Positions 8,416 to 16,839 of a stretch of DNA of 64,000 nt are shown here, piece after piece; within the stretch, counting starts at the first letter, position 1; every line of letters starts with the position of its first letter. The notes below the pieces were generated by a model. The model did not search any database, was not told the origin of the DNA, and worked only from the letters and a program-made list of their open reading frames with translations. The DNA is from Streptococcus gordonii (GTDB lineage: Bacteria; Bacillota; Bacilli; Lactobacillales; Streptococcaceae): positions 186,001 through 250,000 of the forward strand of contig NZ_LQWV01000012.1 in the NCBI RefSeq assembly GCF_001553855.1. Reading direction: 5' to 3'. The position numbers and the translations under genes were made by a program.

Positions 8416-9414
8416 ATGAAAAAAATACTTGTTTTATTACTTTCAGGCGCAATTTTTTTATGTGCATGTAGTCCGAAGGGAGATCATTCATCTCCTTCCA
8501 GTACTCCAAAGCCATCAAAGCAATCGCAAGTTTCTTCGGATTCTATTGAGCAAGATGAAAAAGCATATGCAAGTACTTTGGATAGTCTAAAAAATGATAC
8601 ATCAGAGGGGCGAGCAAATTTATACGCATTTTATGACATTGATGGAAACGGCACTAAAGAATTGCTAACTGGCTACGATTTCAAAGGTCAAAATTATTTG
8701 GCAGCAATCTATTACTTGAAGCAGGGTGTTTCTACTTATTTAGCACAATCCAGAGTTGCTTCGGCAGGCGGAAGCAGAGAGGTCACAACTATTTATACTG
8801 ATGGAACAGTCTTTTATGCTCAATGGCATTCTCTAAGCCCTGATGCTAAGGGTTATCTTTATCAACTGAAATCTGATAATAGTGGTGTAGAAGTGCTAAA
8901 AGAAGCAGATTTTCAAATAGCAGGCGTGGATCCAAATTCTGAAAGCGGGCAACATACAGTATTTGGGACAGGATCTAAAAAAGAGCTTGATCTATCTTCG
9001 TTAAAGTGGAAAGACATAGAAAACTATCAAGCAACGACAAGTGTTGGAAATCAGAAAAAACAAAGTGGTTCGTCTCAATTGGATTTGGAAGCCATCCAAA
9101 AAGGAGATTATTCTAGTATTGAAGGCAGATGGAGAAATGGGAAGGGGAGTGAATTAGTATTTGATAAAAATGGCTTGGTTAATAACGACCTAAAATTGGG
9201 AAATAATTTTAGAATGATTGATTCTTATTTACAAGGTGGAGTATCTTCTGGAGGTCCGGGTGCGGCCATCTTGTTTATTCCAGCAGGTGTTGATATGTCT
9301 GTGACTGCGGGCGATCAAACGATAGCAGATGCTTCTGATAAAAAACAAGATCGAATTCTTATAACACAGAGTGTTGTTGTTAATAACCCTGAGGTTTTCT
9401 ATTATAGAGAGTAA
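8416..9414 (+). CDS. Putative lipoprotein with DUF6287-like C-terminal domain
   Basis: A 332-residue exported lipoprotein. The signal peptide ends in LCAC with the lipidated cysteine at residue 18, followed by a serine/proline-rich linker. The middle contains YAFYDIDGNGTKELL, a calcium-loop-like D-x-D-x-N-G motif also seen in FG-GAP-like repeats. The C-terminal third, beginning LDLEAIQKGDYSSIEGRWRNG, resembles a domain found at the end of many streptococcal lipoproteins (I believe DUF6287). The function is unknown. It starts at ATG 8416 after GAGGGAAAG. It is inserted, with the next gene, between jag and rpmH. Confidence 0.7.
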   Translation: MKKILVLLLSGAIFLCACSPKGDHSSPSSTPKPSKQSQVSSDSIEQDEKAYASTLDSLKNDTSEGRANLYAFYDIDGNGTKELLTGYDFKGQNYLAAIYYLKQGVSTYLAQSRVASAGGSREVTTIYTDGTVFYAQWHSLSPDAKGYLYQLKSDNSGVEVLKEADFQIAGVDPNSESGQHTVFGTGSKKELDLSSLKWKDIENYQATTSVGNQKKQSGSSQLDLEAIQKGDYSSIEGRWRNGKGSELVFDKNGLVNNDLKLGNNFRMIDSYLQGGVSSGGPGAAILFIPAGVDMSVTAGDQTIADASDKKQDRILITQSVVVNNPEVFYYRE

Positions 9415-9428
9415 AGAAAGGAAATGTT

Positions 9429-10061
9429 ATGTCACTTTTCCCAGCTATAAAAGCCTATCTTCCCTATCAAGGTACCAAGTATATTGCTCCAGAAAAAGCA
9501 GGAGACCTTCGTGAGGTCATGCTGGATCTGAGAGCTAAGGGCCAAGCGGCTCGTAAAGAGTTCATAGATCTAGTCAAAGATTTTCAGGCTCTTTATCCGA
9601 ATTTAAGCTTGGAGCGAGCCAGCCAGTGGATGAATCAGGCACAGATACTGCGACCCCATTTTTGGAATTATGTGAGAGGGTATGGGGAGATAACGGAACC
9701 CATGTTCGCTCTGCGTTTGTATGGAAGTGCAGATGATTTTGGTGTATCGCTCGAAGTTAGCTTTATGGAGCGTAAGAAAGACGACTATAGTCTCTCTAAG
9801 CAAAATCGGATCTTGCAAGTACCTATTGATAGACCAGTTTATTATTTTGCTCAGATAGATGGTGTGAGTCAGCGCTTTGAAGGCACAGAAGATAATCGCA
9901 GGTTACTTATGAAACAGGTCCAAGAAGGTCAGGTTCGCAAGGTTTTAGCCAAATACGATGTTAATCTATCTGGGGCTAATTCTAGAGAAGAAGTCTTGTC
10001 TAATTTACAAGAAGCAATGGCTGCCCTGATTCCATTTTATGAAGCAACAAGACCTCTATGA
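9429..10061 (+). CDS. Conserved hypothetical protein, 210 residues
   Basis: I do not recognise this family. The protein is soluble, has no signal peptide or membrane segment, and looks like a mixed alpha/beta fold. A central strand-rich part reads MFALRLYGSADDFGVSLEVSF, followed by a basic, charged helix region and a short C-terminal helix. It starts 14 bases after the lipoprotein gene with AGGAAATG, so the two are probably cotranscribed. Neighbours (ribosomal protein L34, Jag) give no functional hint. The codon use looks like that of the flanking genes, and there is no sign of decay. Confidence 0.65.
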   Translation: MSLFPAIKAYLPYQGTKYIAPEKAGDLREVMLDLRAKGQAARKEFIDLVKDFQALYPNLSLERASQWMNQAQILRPHFWNYVRGYGEITEPMFALRLYGSADDFGVSLEVSFMERKKDDYSLSKQNRILQVPIDRPVYYFAQIDGVSQRFEGTEDNRRLLMKQVQEGQVRKVLAKYDVNLSGANSREEVLSNLQEAMAALIPFYEATRPL

Positions 10062-10097
10062 TTACGTTCTCAAAAGGAAACTTATTTTCTGGAACTA

Positions 10098-10126
10098 TTG
10101 ACAAAAGGCTTAGAATCATATAGAAT
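10098..10126 (+). promoter_or_regulatory. rpmH promoter
   Basis: TTGACA (10098-10103), a 17-base spacer, TAGAAT (10121-10126). Confidence 0.85.
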
Positions 10127-10200
10127 AGTAAAGTATGTTTAGTAACTGATCACAACTAGCCGGCTAAACGAATACAAGAATCTAAGAGGAGGTATTCATC

Positions 10201-10335
10201 GTGAAACGTACTTATCAACCAAGTAAAATCCGTCGCGCGCGTAAACACGGTTTCCGTAATCGTATGTCTACTAAAAACGGTCGTCGCGTACTTGCAGCTC
10301 GTCGTCGTAAAGGACGCAAAGTTTTGGCTGCTTAA
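10201..10335 (+). CDS. rpmH: 50S ribosomal protein L34
   Basis: A 44-residue, extremely basic protein starting [18 protein letters not shown] and ending RKGRKVLAA, an unmistakable L34. It is part of the large ribosomal subunit near the exit tunnel. The start is GTG at 10201, with AGGAGG at 10187-10192. It has its own near-consensus promoter at 10098-10126 and a strong terminator at 10356-10390, so it is expressed alone, away from rnpA. Confidence 0.97.
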   Translation: MKRTYQPSKIRRARKHGFRNRMSTKNGRRVLAARRRKGRKVLAA

Positions 10336-10355
10336 TCAAAACGATTATAACAAGA

Positions 10356-10390
10356 AAAATCAGTGGAAACTCGAGACCACTGGTTTTTTC
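10356..10390 (+). terminator. rpmH terminator
   Basis: Stem AAAATCAGTGG / CCACTGGTTTT (one G-A mismatch) with a T run. Confidence 0.85.
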
Positions 10391-10407
10391 TATTATGCTG
10401 ATAAAGA

Positions 10408-10457
10408 GTTTATAAATAAAAATAAGACCAGATCTAAGATGAAATCGTTCTGGTCTT
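10408..10457 (-). terminator. Terminator of the DUF2975-XRE operon
   Basis: Stem AAGACCAGA (10424-10432) / TCTGGTCTT (10449-10457). On the minus strand it is followed by an ATTTTTATTTAT tract. Confidence 0.7.
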
Positions 10458-10476
10458 TGATATATAAACTAGCTTA

Positions 10477-11886
10477 TCACTTCAGTAAAAAAGGATATAG
10501 ATAGCAAAGTATGGTGAAACTAATCATAGCATAAAGGATACCGATGCGAATAGCTTGGATAGGTTTATACAGTCGAATCAAGATGAGCAAGCACCAAACC
10601 AATAAGACGAGGACAAACCAGCCGGAAAGCAATCGTAGAGGGGTTGGTCCATAAAGGTAAATATAGACACCAAATAATTTCCATCCTGCAAGTAAGGTCA
10701 GCAAGGTAGCAAATATAAAGAGCAGAGTGGTTGCTAACCGTGTACCTATCTGATCCCAGAGCGGCTTTTTAGAGATGAGATAAAAAGCTCCTAAAACAGC
10801 AAAATTAAGAAGAGAAACTCTAACTAGTTGCCAGAACCCAGTGACCGCAATGGAAGATGCACTCTGGGGAGAAATGGCTTCTGTAACAGTTCCAGCGCTT
10901 AGAAGATTCCCTAGCTCGCTTAGACCGGTTGTGAAAAAAAGGATATAGGTTACAAGTAAGCTTCCAATGACAATATATGCTGCAAAGTTAGGAATAGCCC
11001 TTAGTGGCTGAACTTTTTCTTGGAATACTTGGTAGTTAAAAGTAGACGTTCTTTCGCTGAGCAAGCTACCCACGATGAGTCCATATAAGTAGAGACTGAC
11101 TGGAATAGCAAGAAATAGCTGTGCTAGTATAGTAGCTATATCAATCTTGGAAAAAAGTGAGTCAAAGAAGGTCTGACTAAAATCGGATAATTGTATGAAG
11201 AGATTTGCAAAATTACCTGAGACCTGACTTAGCTGAGTCCAAACAAAGTAAACCAGGACTCCTGAAGCTAAGAGACTGCCTATTAGGATGACAAAATGTT
11301 GGAAGTTCTTTGAATAGCTGTCATTTGTCTTTTCAGAGCTTTCCTCCTCATGGAGAAAGACGATGCAAGAAGCCATAAAGTTTTTAAAGGGCAGAGAATA
11401 GAAAGCTTGCATCAGATCAAACCAAACCATAATCCCTAAGCGCCCCTGACTTAGCCAACCTGTACGGGACAGGACGTAGAAGGCAAAAGAGAGGTGGATA
11501 GCTAAAAATTGGAAAAAATCTAGTTGTTGATGTGCTCCCCAAATACTTAAAGCCGTGGCTTGAGCAATGGTTAGAGTGAAAAAAACTCTTGTTTCTAATT
11601 TTTTGGCGCCTTCTTTTAATGGGATAGAGGTTGTATGTAATTTTTTGATTAGAAACTCAGTCGAAAGTAAAAGACCGACTGTGACGGGGAGAGAGTAAAT
11701 TGTTTTAAGCTGTACCAGGATAGCAGTGTAAAAATAAGCTACCAGGTAGAAAACAATAGTCCCAATTTTAAAGATTTTTATTTGAGCGTCATCTAAAGGG
11801 CTGAAGATTGTCTGTTCTTCTAGATCATCTAGATCGTCTAGCTGATAGTCTTGCTCTTCTATCTGTTCTTGTAAAGTTCTTTCCAT
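10477..11886 (-). CDS. Polytopic membrane protein, DUF4173/DUF4153-like
   Basis: A 469-residue integral membrane protein with a short acidic cytoplasmic N terminus and some ten to twelve hydrophobic segments. The overall pattern resembles DUF4153/DUF4173 membrane proteins, whose function is unknown; this assignment is tentative. The start is ATG at 11886 because GAGGAGG lies eight bases upstream, inside the end of the regulator gene. A longer frame to 11907 would put the ribosome site inside the coding region. It is translationally linked to the XRE regulator gene (stop at 11888) and is the last gene of a three-gene minus-strand operon. Confidence 0.75.
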   Translation of the reverse strand: MERTLQEQIEEQDYQLDDLDDLEEQTIFSPLDDAQIKIFKIGTIVFYLVAYFYTAILVQLKTIYSLPVTVGLLLSTEFLIKKLHTTSIPLKEGAKKLETRVFFTLTIAQATALSIWGAHQQLDFFQFLAIHLSFAFYVLSRTGWLSQGRLGIMVWFDLMQAFYSLPFKNFMASCIVFLHEEESSEKTNDSYSKNFQHFVILIGSLLASGVLVYFVWTQLSQVSGNFANLFIQLSDFSQTFFDSLFSKIDIATILAQLFLAIPVSLYLYGLIVGSLLSERTSTFNYQVFQEKVQPLRAIPNFAAYIVIGSLLVTYILFFTTGLSELGNLLSAGTVTEAISPQSASSIAVTGFWQLVRVSLLNFAVLGAFYLISKKPLWDQIGTRLATTLLFIFATLLTLLAGWKLFGVYIYLYGPTPLRLLSGWFVLVLLVWCLLILIRLYKPIQAIRIGILYAMISFTILCYLYPFLLK

Positions 11887-11887
11887 T

Positions 11888-12106
11888 TTATGCCTCCTCT
11901 TCTTCATCTGGAATATATTCTAATATATCGCCGGGTTGGCATTCCAATTCTCGGCAAAGTGCATTGAGAGTTGAAAAGCGAACTGCTTTGGCTCGATTAT
12001 TTTTCAAAATGGATAGATTGGCTGGTGTTAAATCAATCAGCTCAGCCAAGCGACCGGCACTGATACGTTTTTGTGCCATGACAAGGTCTAAATTTATCTG
12101 AATCAT
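11888..12106 (-). CDS. XRE/Cro-CI family transcriptional regulator (YozG-like)
   Basis: A 72-residue single-domain DNA-binding protein. The helix-turn-helix is visible as AGRLAELIDLTPANLSILKN (about residues 17-36), followed by RFSTLNALCRELECQPGDILEY, a typical Cro/CI end. Small regulators of this YozG type are usually encoded beside a DUF2975 membrane protein, as here: the DUF2975 gene ends eight bases upstream. It probably regulates its own operon through the TTATCGATAA dyad in the promoter (12640-12649); that is inference. An acidic EEEEA tail is present. Confidence 0.88.
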   Translation of the reverse strand: MIQINLDLVMAQKRISAGRLAELIDLTPANLSILKNNRAKAVRFSTLNALCRELECQPGDILEYIPDEEEEA

Positions 12107-12114
12107 ATGCCCTC

Positions 12115-12591
12115 CTAAATTGTGTAGTCTACTTGATCTTGCAGTTCAATAGCTTTGCCAAAAGCATTGCGAATGACACGGATAATTAAAGTTAAAATAC
12201 TGCAAGAAACAGTCACCAGGAGCATAGGTAGATAGACTGTCAGTCCCATGAAAAGTGAGATAAGAGCAACAATTCCAACTTCCCAGCCCAAGTATCGGAG
12301 ATATTGAACATTTTGTTGAATAAAAACTTGGTCCTGTCCGATATGATGAAGGAGCCGATAAAGATGGACGATGCAGGTCAAAGCCAGTCCTCCTAAGACG
12401 TAACCTAGCAAGAGCAAAATCCAGAATCGGGCTTCGCCTTGAACGAGAGGGGAAGGAAATACGATAATAAGATTTACAATCCAAGGACCTAGGAAGATTA
12501 AGATAGTAGAAGCAATAAATAAAAGGCTAATGCTGATTTTTGTAAGACTGATGCTCCAATCTTCAGCAGTCTTTTTTGTTTTGTTGGTCAT
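12115..12591 (-). CDS. DUF2975 family membrane protein
   Basis: A 158-residue protein with four predicted membrane segments. It matches the DUF2975 pattern, a membrane family that pairs with YozG-type XRE regulators and may sense a membrane or extracellular signal. The ATG at 12591 is chosen because GGAGGA lies just upstream. A TTG-initiated extension to 12606 would contain that ribosome site. First gene of the operon, expressed from the promoter at 12625-12653. Confidence 0.82.
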   Translation of the reverse strand: MTNKTKKTAEDWSISLTKISISLLFIASTILIFLGPWIVNLIIVFPSPLVQGEARFWILLLLGYVLGGLALTCIVHLYRLLHHIGQDQVFIQQNVQYLRYLGWEVGIVALISLFMGLTVYLPMLLVTVSCSILTLIIRVIRNAFGKAIELQDQVDYTI

Positions 12592-12624
12592 AATATCCTC
12601 CGACAAATATTTTAGTTCTTAGTA

Positions 12625-12653
12625 ACTATAACACAAAAATTATCGATAATCAA
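12625..12653 (-). promoter_or_regulatory. Promoter and operator of the DUF2975-XRE operon
   Basis: On the minus strand, TTGATT (12648-12653), a 17-base spacer, TATAGT (12625-12630). A perfect dyad TTATCGATAA (12640-12649) lies between -35 and -10. Two further TATCGA motifs are at 12662-12667 and 12683-12688. Confidence 0.65.
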
Positions 12654-12803
12654 TAATATTCTATCGAAAAATAACAAAAAGTTATCGATTAAAGATCAGA
12701 AACTGCAAGTTTAAAAGTTTTAAAGACAGATTCGGATGGATGTTGAATGGCAGCTATCTTATTTTTCTGCTTTGAAGAGACTTCTGATTTTTTAGGTCAT
12801 TTT

Positions 12804-12812
12804 TGGTATAAT
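12804..12812 (+). promoter_or_regulatory. tatD promoter (extended -10)
   Basis: TGG followed by TATAAT at 12807-12812, 30 bases before the start codon. Confidence 0.65.
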
Positions 12813-12841
12813 AAAGGACAGGAAATACAAGGAAGTAAACC

Positions 12842-13612
12842 ATGAAGATTTTTGACACACACACGCATTTAAATGTGGAAGAATTTGCTGGTCGAGAGGC
12901 AGAGGAGCTACAATTAGCCAAAGAAATGAGTGTTGTTGCACACAATATTGTCGGTTTTGACCGACCGACCATTGAGCGCGCCTTGGAGTTGGCGGACAGC
13001 TATGATCAGCTTTATGCTACGATTGGCTGGCATCCGACTGAGGCGGGGACTTATGATGAGGCGGTAGAAGCCTATCTGCTGGACAAGCTTCGTCACCCCA
13101 AGGTGGTGGCTCTGGGTGAGATTGGGTTGGATTATCACTGGATGACAGCGCCAAAGGATGTTCAGGAGCGGGTGTTTCGACGCCAAATCCAACTCTCTAA
13201 AGAACTGGACCTACCCTTTGTCGTACACACGCGAGATGCATTGGAGGATACCTATGAGATTATCAAGAGTGAGGGTGTCGGTCCTCGGGGCGGTATCATG
13301 CACTCTTATTCGGGCTCTTTGGAAATGGCAGAGCGCTTTATCGAGCTAGGAATGATGATTTCCTTTTCTGGGGTCGTCACCTTTAAAAAAGCGACAGATA
13401 TTCAGGAGGCTGCGCAGAACCTGCCCTTGGACAAAATTCTCGTCGAGACTGATGCCCCTTATCTAGCGCCTGTTCCTAAGCGTGGCCGAGAAAACAAAAC
13501 AGCCTATACCCGCTATGTTGTAGAGAGAATTGCTGAACTGCGTGGGCTTACTGTCGAAGAAGTAGCGCAGGCGACCTATGCTAATGCAAAGAAGGTGTTT
13601 GGGCTTGACTGA
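12842..13612 (+). CDS. tatD: TatD-family metal-dependent hydrolase/DNase
   Basis: A 256-residue TIM-barrel metallohydrolase of the TatD family, with 3'-5' exonuclease activity in characterised members. Metal-binding landmarks are present: FDTHTHLN (H7, H9), ALGEIGLDYHW with its glutamate, VVHTRDA, and ETDAPYLAP near the C terminus. The length is typical. The start ATG 12842 follows AAGGAAG. It overlaps the start of rnmV by eight bases, so the two genes are coupled, as in other streptococci. Confidence 0.92.
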   Translation: MKIFDTHTHLNVEEFAGREAEELQLAKEMSVVAHNIVGFDRPTIERALELADSYDQLYATIGWHPTEAGTYDEAVEAYLLDKLRHPKVVALGEIGLDYHWMTAPKDVQERVFRRQIQLSKELDLPFVVHTRDALEDTYEIIKSEGVGPRGGIMHSYSGSLEMAERFIELGMMISFSGVVTFKKATDIQEAAQNLPLDKILVETDAPYLAPVPKRGRENKTAYTRYVVERIAELRGLTVEEVAQATYANAKKVFGLD

Positions 13613-14174
13613 GAAGATAAAAATCCCTCAGGTAATCGTCGTTGAGGGCAAGGATGATACAGCCAATCTGCAGCGATTTTACGAAGTTGATACTTACGAG
13701 ACGAGAGGATCTGCGATCAATGAAGAAGACTTAGAACGGATTGAGAAACTGCACCGGCTGCGTGGGGTTATTGTCTTTACCGATCCAGACTACAATGGTG
13801 AGCGCATTCGTCGAATAATTATGGAGGCTGTGCCAACTGCTCAGCATGCCTTTCTCCGTCGAGATGAGGCGACTCCTAAGTCTAAGAACAAAGGTCGGTC
13901 GCTCGGAGTCGAGCACGCTTCATTTGAGGACTTACAACAGGCATTGGCTGGTCTGGTTGGACATTTCGATGATGAGAACGACTTTGACATCACCAAAAGT
14001 GACCTTGTGCGACTGGGACTACTTATGGGAAGCGACAGCCGTCAGCGTCGAGAGTATCTGGGAGAGGAGCTCCGTATCGGCTACTCCAATGGTAAACAGC
14101 TCCTCAAACGCTTGGAGTTGTTTGGGGTGACCTTGGCGGAAGTGGAAGAAACCATGCGTAAGTATTCAAACTAA
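13605..14174 (+). CDS. rnmV: Ribonuclease M5
   Basis: A 189-residue TOPRIM-domain ribonuclease that completes 5S rRNA maturation. TOPRIM motifs are clear: QVIVVEGKDDTANL near the N terminus and VFTDPDYNGERIRR about 60 residues on. A DUF4093 domain follows. The start is TTG at 13605, seven bases after GAAGGTG and overlapping the tatD stop. A longer frame from 13578 lies wholly within tatD and homologues begin at this point (LTEKI...). The usual partner ksgA lies 2.7 kb downstream, separated by three accessory genes. Confidence 0.92.
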   Translation: MTEKIKIPQVIVVEGKDDTANLQRFYEVDTYETRGSAINEEDLERIEKLHRLRGVIVFTDPDYNGERIRRIIMEAVPTAQHAFLRRDEATPKSKNKGRSLGVEHASFEDLQQALAGLVGHFDDENDFDITKSDLVRLGLLMGSDSRQRREYLGEELRIGYSNGKQLLKRLELFGVTLAEVEETMRKYSN

Positions 14175-14185
14175 CGGAGTCAGAA

Positions 14186-15040
14186 ATGAAAAAAGTAATT
14201 ATTACAGGTGGCAATAGTGGTATTGGCTATCAGGCTGCTAAACAGTTGGCTGAAAAGGGCTGGTCAGTGACTCTATTTTGTCGGCGAAAAGAAGCAGCTG
14301 AGCAAGCCTGTGAGAAAATCCGCCAACAGACAGGAAATCCGCATGTAGATCATATCTTGGCTGATTTATCTGATATGAAAAGTGTCAGGAAAGCGGTAGA
14401 ACAGTATATCCAAAAAGAAGACGCTCTAGACGTCCTGATTAACAATGCAGCTGACTTTGATTTGTCAGTCAAAAAGCCAATCCTGACTAGGGAGGGATTG
14501 GAAAAGCAATTTGCGACCAATGTGGTTGCTCCCTTTTTACTTTCTGTCTTGTTGAGAGGCTTGTTAGAAAAGTCTGAGAGTGGTCGGATTATTAATATTT
14601 CTTCCCAAGGGCTAGTGCTTTATCCTTTCATAAAGCTTGATTTTGAAAATTTATCTGGTCAAAAACATTACAGCCCTGCTAAGACCTATTATCAGAATAA
14701 GTTGGCCTTATTGATGCTGTCGCTTTATATGCGGAAACATTGGAAAGACATCAAGGTGCAGGCAATCCGTGTGACCAATGTCAAAGTAGATATGAACCGC
14801 TATGATCACCTCAGCGCTTTTATGAAAAATCTGTATAAAATTAAGTCAAAATTTTCGATTAGTCCTGAAGAAATGGCGAAAGTCTATACAGCCTTATCTA
14901 CAGAAGATGGTTATGAGGGCTTTTTGTATGACGAGAAATGCAGAGAAGTAAAAGCAAATGCATCTGCTTACAAGGAAGAAGAGCAGAAAAAACTTTGCAC
15001 TTTGCTTGATCAAATGACCTGCGTAAAGGACAATGAATAA
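14186..15040 (+). CDS. Short-chain dehydrogenase/reductase
   Basis: A 284-residue classical-type SDR. The NAD(P)-binding TGGNSGIG is at residues 7-14, the structural NNA motif follows at DVLINNAADF, and the catalytic pair is Y168/K172 (YYQNK). An active-site serine is present in INISSQG. The overall shape resembles retinol-dehydrogenase or WW-oxidoreductase-like SDRs (HLxSTILL-type domain order). The substrate is unknown. It starts 11 bases after rnmV and is the first of three genes inserted between rnmV and ksgA. Confidence 0.85.
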   Translation: MKKVIITGGNSGIGYQAAKQLAEKGWSVTLFCRRKEAAEQACEKIRQQTGNPHVDHILADLSDMKSVRKAVEQYIQKEDALDVLINNAADFDLSVKKPILTREGLEKQFATNVVAPFLLSVLLRGLLEKSESGRIINISSQGLVLYPFIKLDFENLSGQKHYSPAKTYYQNKLALLMLSLYMRKHWKDIKVQAIRVTNVKVDMNRYDHLSAFMKNLYKIKSKFSISPEEMAKVYTALSTEDGYEGFLYDEKCREVKANASAYKEEEQKKLCTLLDQMTCVKDNE

Positions 15041-15076
15041 AGAGTTAGAAAATAAAGTCCATAAGGAGAAGTAGCA

Positions 15077-16492
15077 TTGGCTTGGTTTAATTTTGGGAAG
15101 AAAAAAGAAAAAATAGAAACTACAACAGAAGTTGTAAAAGAGAAAATCGAGACAAGTGCTTGCTTGGGAGTGTTTGACTTCTTTGCACTTGGGAAGTCCG
15201 ATCAGTTGTTGATCTTGGGCCGATTGAAAGGAAGCTTAAAGTTAGGCGACCGTCTGCAAGTATGCAATCCTGGCGAAAGCTTTGAGTCTTTTGGCGAGCT
15301 GACGGTTGAAAAATTAAGCAATGGAAAAGAAGATTCTAACTTCTTGACAGACGAGCCCCTTGCCCATATTGTTGTAGCTGCATCTGAGGTCGCAGGTCGA
15401 CTTAAAAAGGGGAGTGTTCTCTATACGTCCAAGATAGATGAGCGCCAGCTTTTATCTAGTTATACAGATGCCCTTTATACATCTTTTGTGGAAATGCAGA
15501 ATGGGGATATGAGCAATGAAGACTATCTGCGAGCTAGTTTAGAAGATAGTGTTGAAATTTTGCGTTTGTTCTTATGGGATTGTAGAGAAAATCGACAAAA
15601 TGGGAGTGAAGAAGAATATCAAAAAAATCTGGCTAAAATTGCCCACCTTGAGGAAGTTGTAAGAGACAAGCTACTTGAAGCAGATGAGGTCTATGTGATT
15701 TATTCTCAATTAACAGGAGAGCCCTATATGTTTTCGAAGACATATGACCGAGGAGATGATGGCTATCTGTGTACTGATCCCTTGATTCACCTCTCAACTT
15801 CTCGTTGGTACCATCATTACAAAGAAACGTTTGACAGTCAGCCAAATACCGAAGTGAGACGGATTGAAAATACAGAGGACAAGGAAGCTATTAAAAACTT
15901 ATTGGGTTCCGCTTTTTACCTTAATGGTGCTCTAGGAATTATCATGAATTCAGATGATGTGTGCATCAAGGCTCAAAGCTTGGTAGAAAAACCTGATTTT
16001 TCAAATCTACCTGAGATTCAGGTGCCAGTCATGAATCCTGATGTAGTGAGATGGCTACTCTTACTTGGACAGCTAGGTAAACCAGATACAGAAGACAAAC
16101 AGCTGGTAGACAGGCTTTATTATGGCTTCCTATCAAAGGCAGTGCCTAAGGCTAAATTCCTCATTCCCGTGCGAAGAGGTGAGAATTTCCCTGAAGCGAG
16201 TGATGAAGCAAAGGAAGTAATGTTAGAAAGAGGGGCTAGTCTAGATTTACCAGTTCGAGAAGGAAAAGATGGCCGACAAGCTATCTCACTTTTTACAGAC
16301 TGGAAACGTCTGCGGATGGTTTTTGATGAAGAGTGGAACGGTATGATCGAGCCGGCAGGGAATATGATTGCTATGTTTGACTATATTGTCAATGGGACAG
16401 AGTATCTAAAAGCAGGATGTTATATCAGTCAAGATTCTTTCAAAGAAATGGAAAAACTAAGTGCCGAGCTAAATGATGCTCCAAAGCAGTAG
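15077..16492 (+). CDS. EF-Tu domain II-like / SseB-like fusion protein
   Basis: A 471-residue cytoplasmic protein with an unusual layout. A lysine-rich N terminus is followed at about 30-120 by a beta-barrel stretch resembling translation-factor domain II (LLILGRLKGSLKLGDRLQV ... AGRLKKGSVLYTSK). Then comes an alpha-helical region, a middle part of unclear fold, and from about 340 a C-terminal SseB-like domain (AVPKAKFLIPVRRG ... ISLFTDWKRLRMVFDEEWN). No GTPase domain or catalytic motif is seen. The start is TTG 15077 with AAGGAGA at 15062-15068. A small gene follows 11 bases downstream. Its function is unknown. Confidence 0.65.
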   Translation: MAWFNFGKKKEKIETTTEVVKEKIETSACLGVFDFFALGKSDQLLILGRLKGSLKLGDRLQVCNPGESFESFGELTVEKLSNGKEDSNFLTDEPLAHIVVAASEVAGRLKKGSVLYTSKIDERQLLSSYTDALYTSFVEMQNGDMSNEDYLRASLEDSVEILRLFLWDCRENRQNGSEEEYQKNLAKIAHLEEVVRDKLLEADEVYVIYSQLTGEPYMFSKTYDRGDDGYLCTDPLIHLSTSRWYHHYKETFDSQPNTEVRRIENTEDKEAIKNLLGSAFYLNGALGIIMNSDDVCIKAQSLVEKPDFSNLPEIQVPVMNPDVVRWLLLLGQLGKPDTEDKQLVDRLYYGFLSKAVPKAKFLIPVRRGENFPEASDEAKEVMLERGASLDLPVREGKDGRQAISLFTDWKRLRMVFDEEWNGMIEPAGNMIAMFDYIVNGTEYLKAGCYISQDSFKEMEKLSAELNDAPKQ

Positions 16493-16503
16493 AAGAGGTA
16501 AAT

Positions 16504-16839
16504 ATGAAGATCATAGTTGACAGAGTCTCTGTTAGTGCAGGAGATGACACTGTTCCACATAAGACAGAATATGAAGTGCCTGAAGAAATGACGGTAGGAG
16601 CTTTCTTTGCTTTTCTTGAAGAAGATCGTTATCTCCCTCTTGTTCAAGGAAATGATGTTGCATGGGAACTTCGCAATATCAATGGGGAACAGGGAGCCTA
16701 CTTTACAAAAACAAAAGAGATGCTTCAATCAGATGCCTTGTTAAAGACAATAATTGAAGAGGCAAATGGTGATAGCCGATTTGAGCTAATTTACCATTCT
16801 ACACCTGAAAATTATTTAAAAAGAAAAGAGAATAGATGA
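16504..16839 (+). CDS. Small conserved hypothetical protein, partner of SseB-like gene
   Basis: A 111-residue soluble protein with a strand-rich N terminus ([14 protein letters not shown]), an acidic middle ([15 protein letters not shown]) and a basic end. I do not recognise the family. The fold could be beta-grasp-like, but that is a guess. It starts after AAGAGGTAA. It shares an ATGA overlap with ksgA (16836-16839), so it is translationally coupled to ksgA and cotranscribed with the upstream fusion gene. Confidence 0.6.
   Translation: MKIIVDRVSVSAGDDTVPHKTEYEVPEEMTVGAFFAFLEEDRYLPLVQGNDVAWELRNINGEQGAYFTKTKEMLQSDALLKTIIEEANGDSRFELIYHSTPENYLKRKENR

Noticed and set aside
10292..10504. Reading frame overlapping rpmH and its terminator
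   Set aside because: It covers the L34 gene in another frame and two terminator stems. No ribosome site and no plausible protein.
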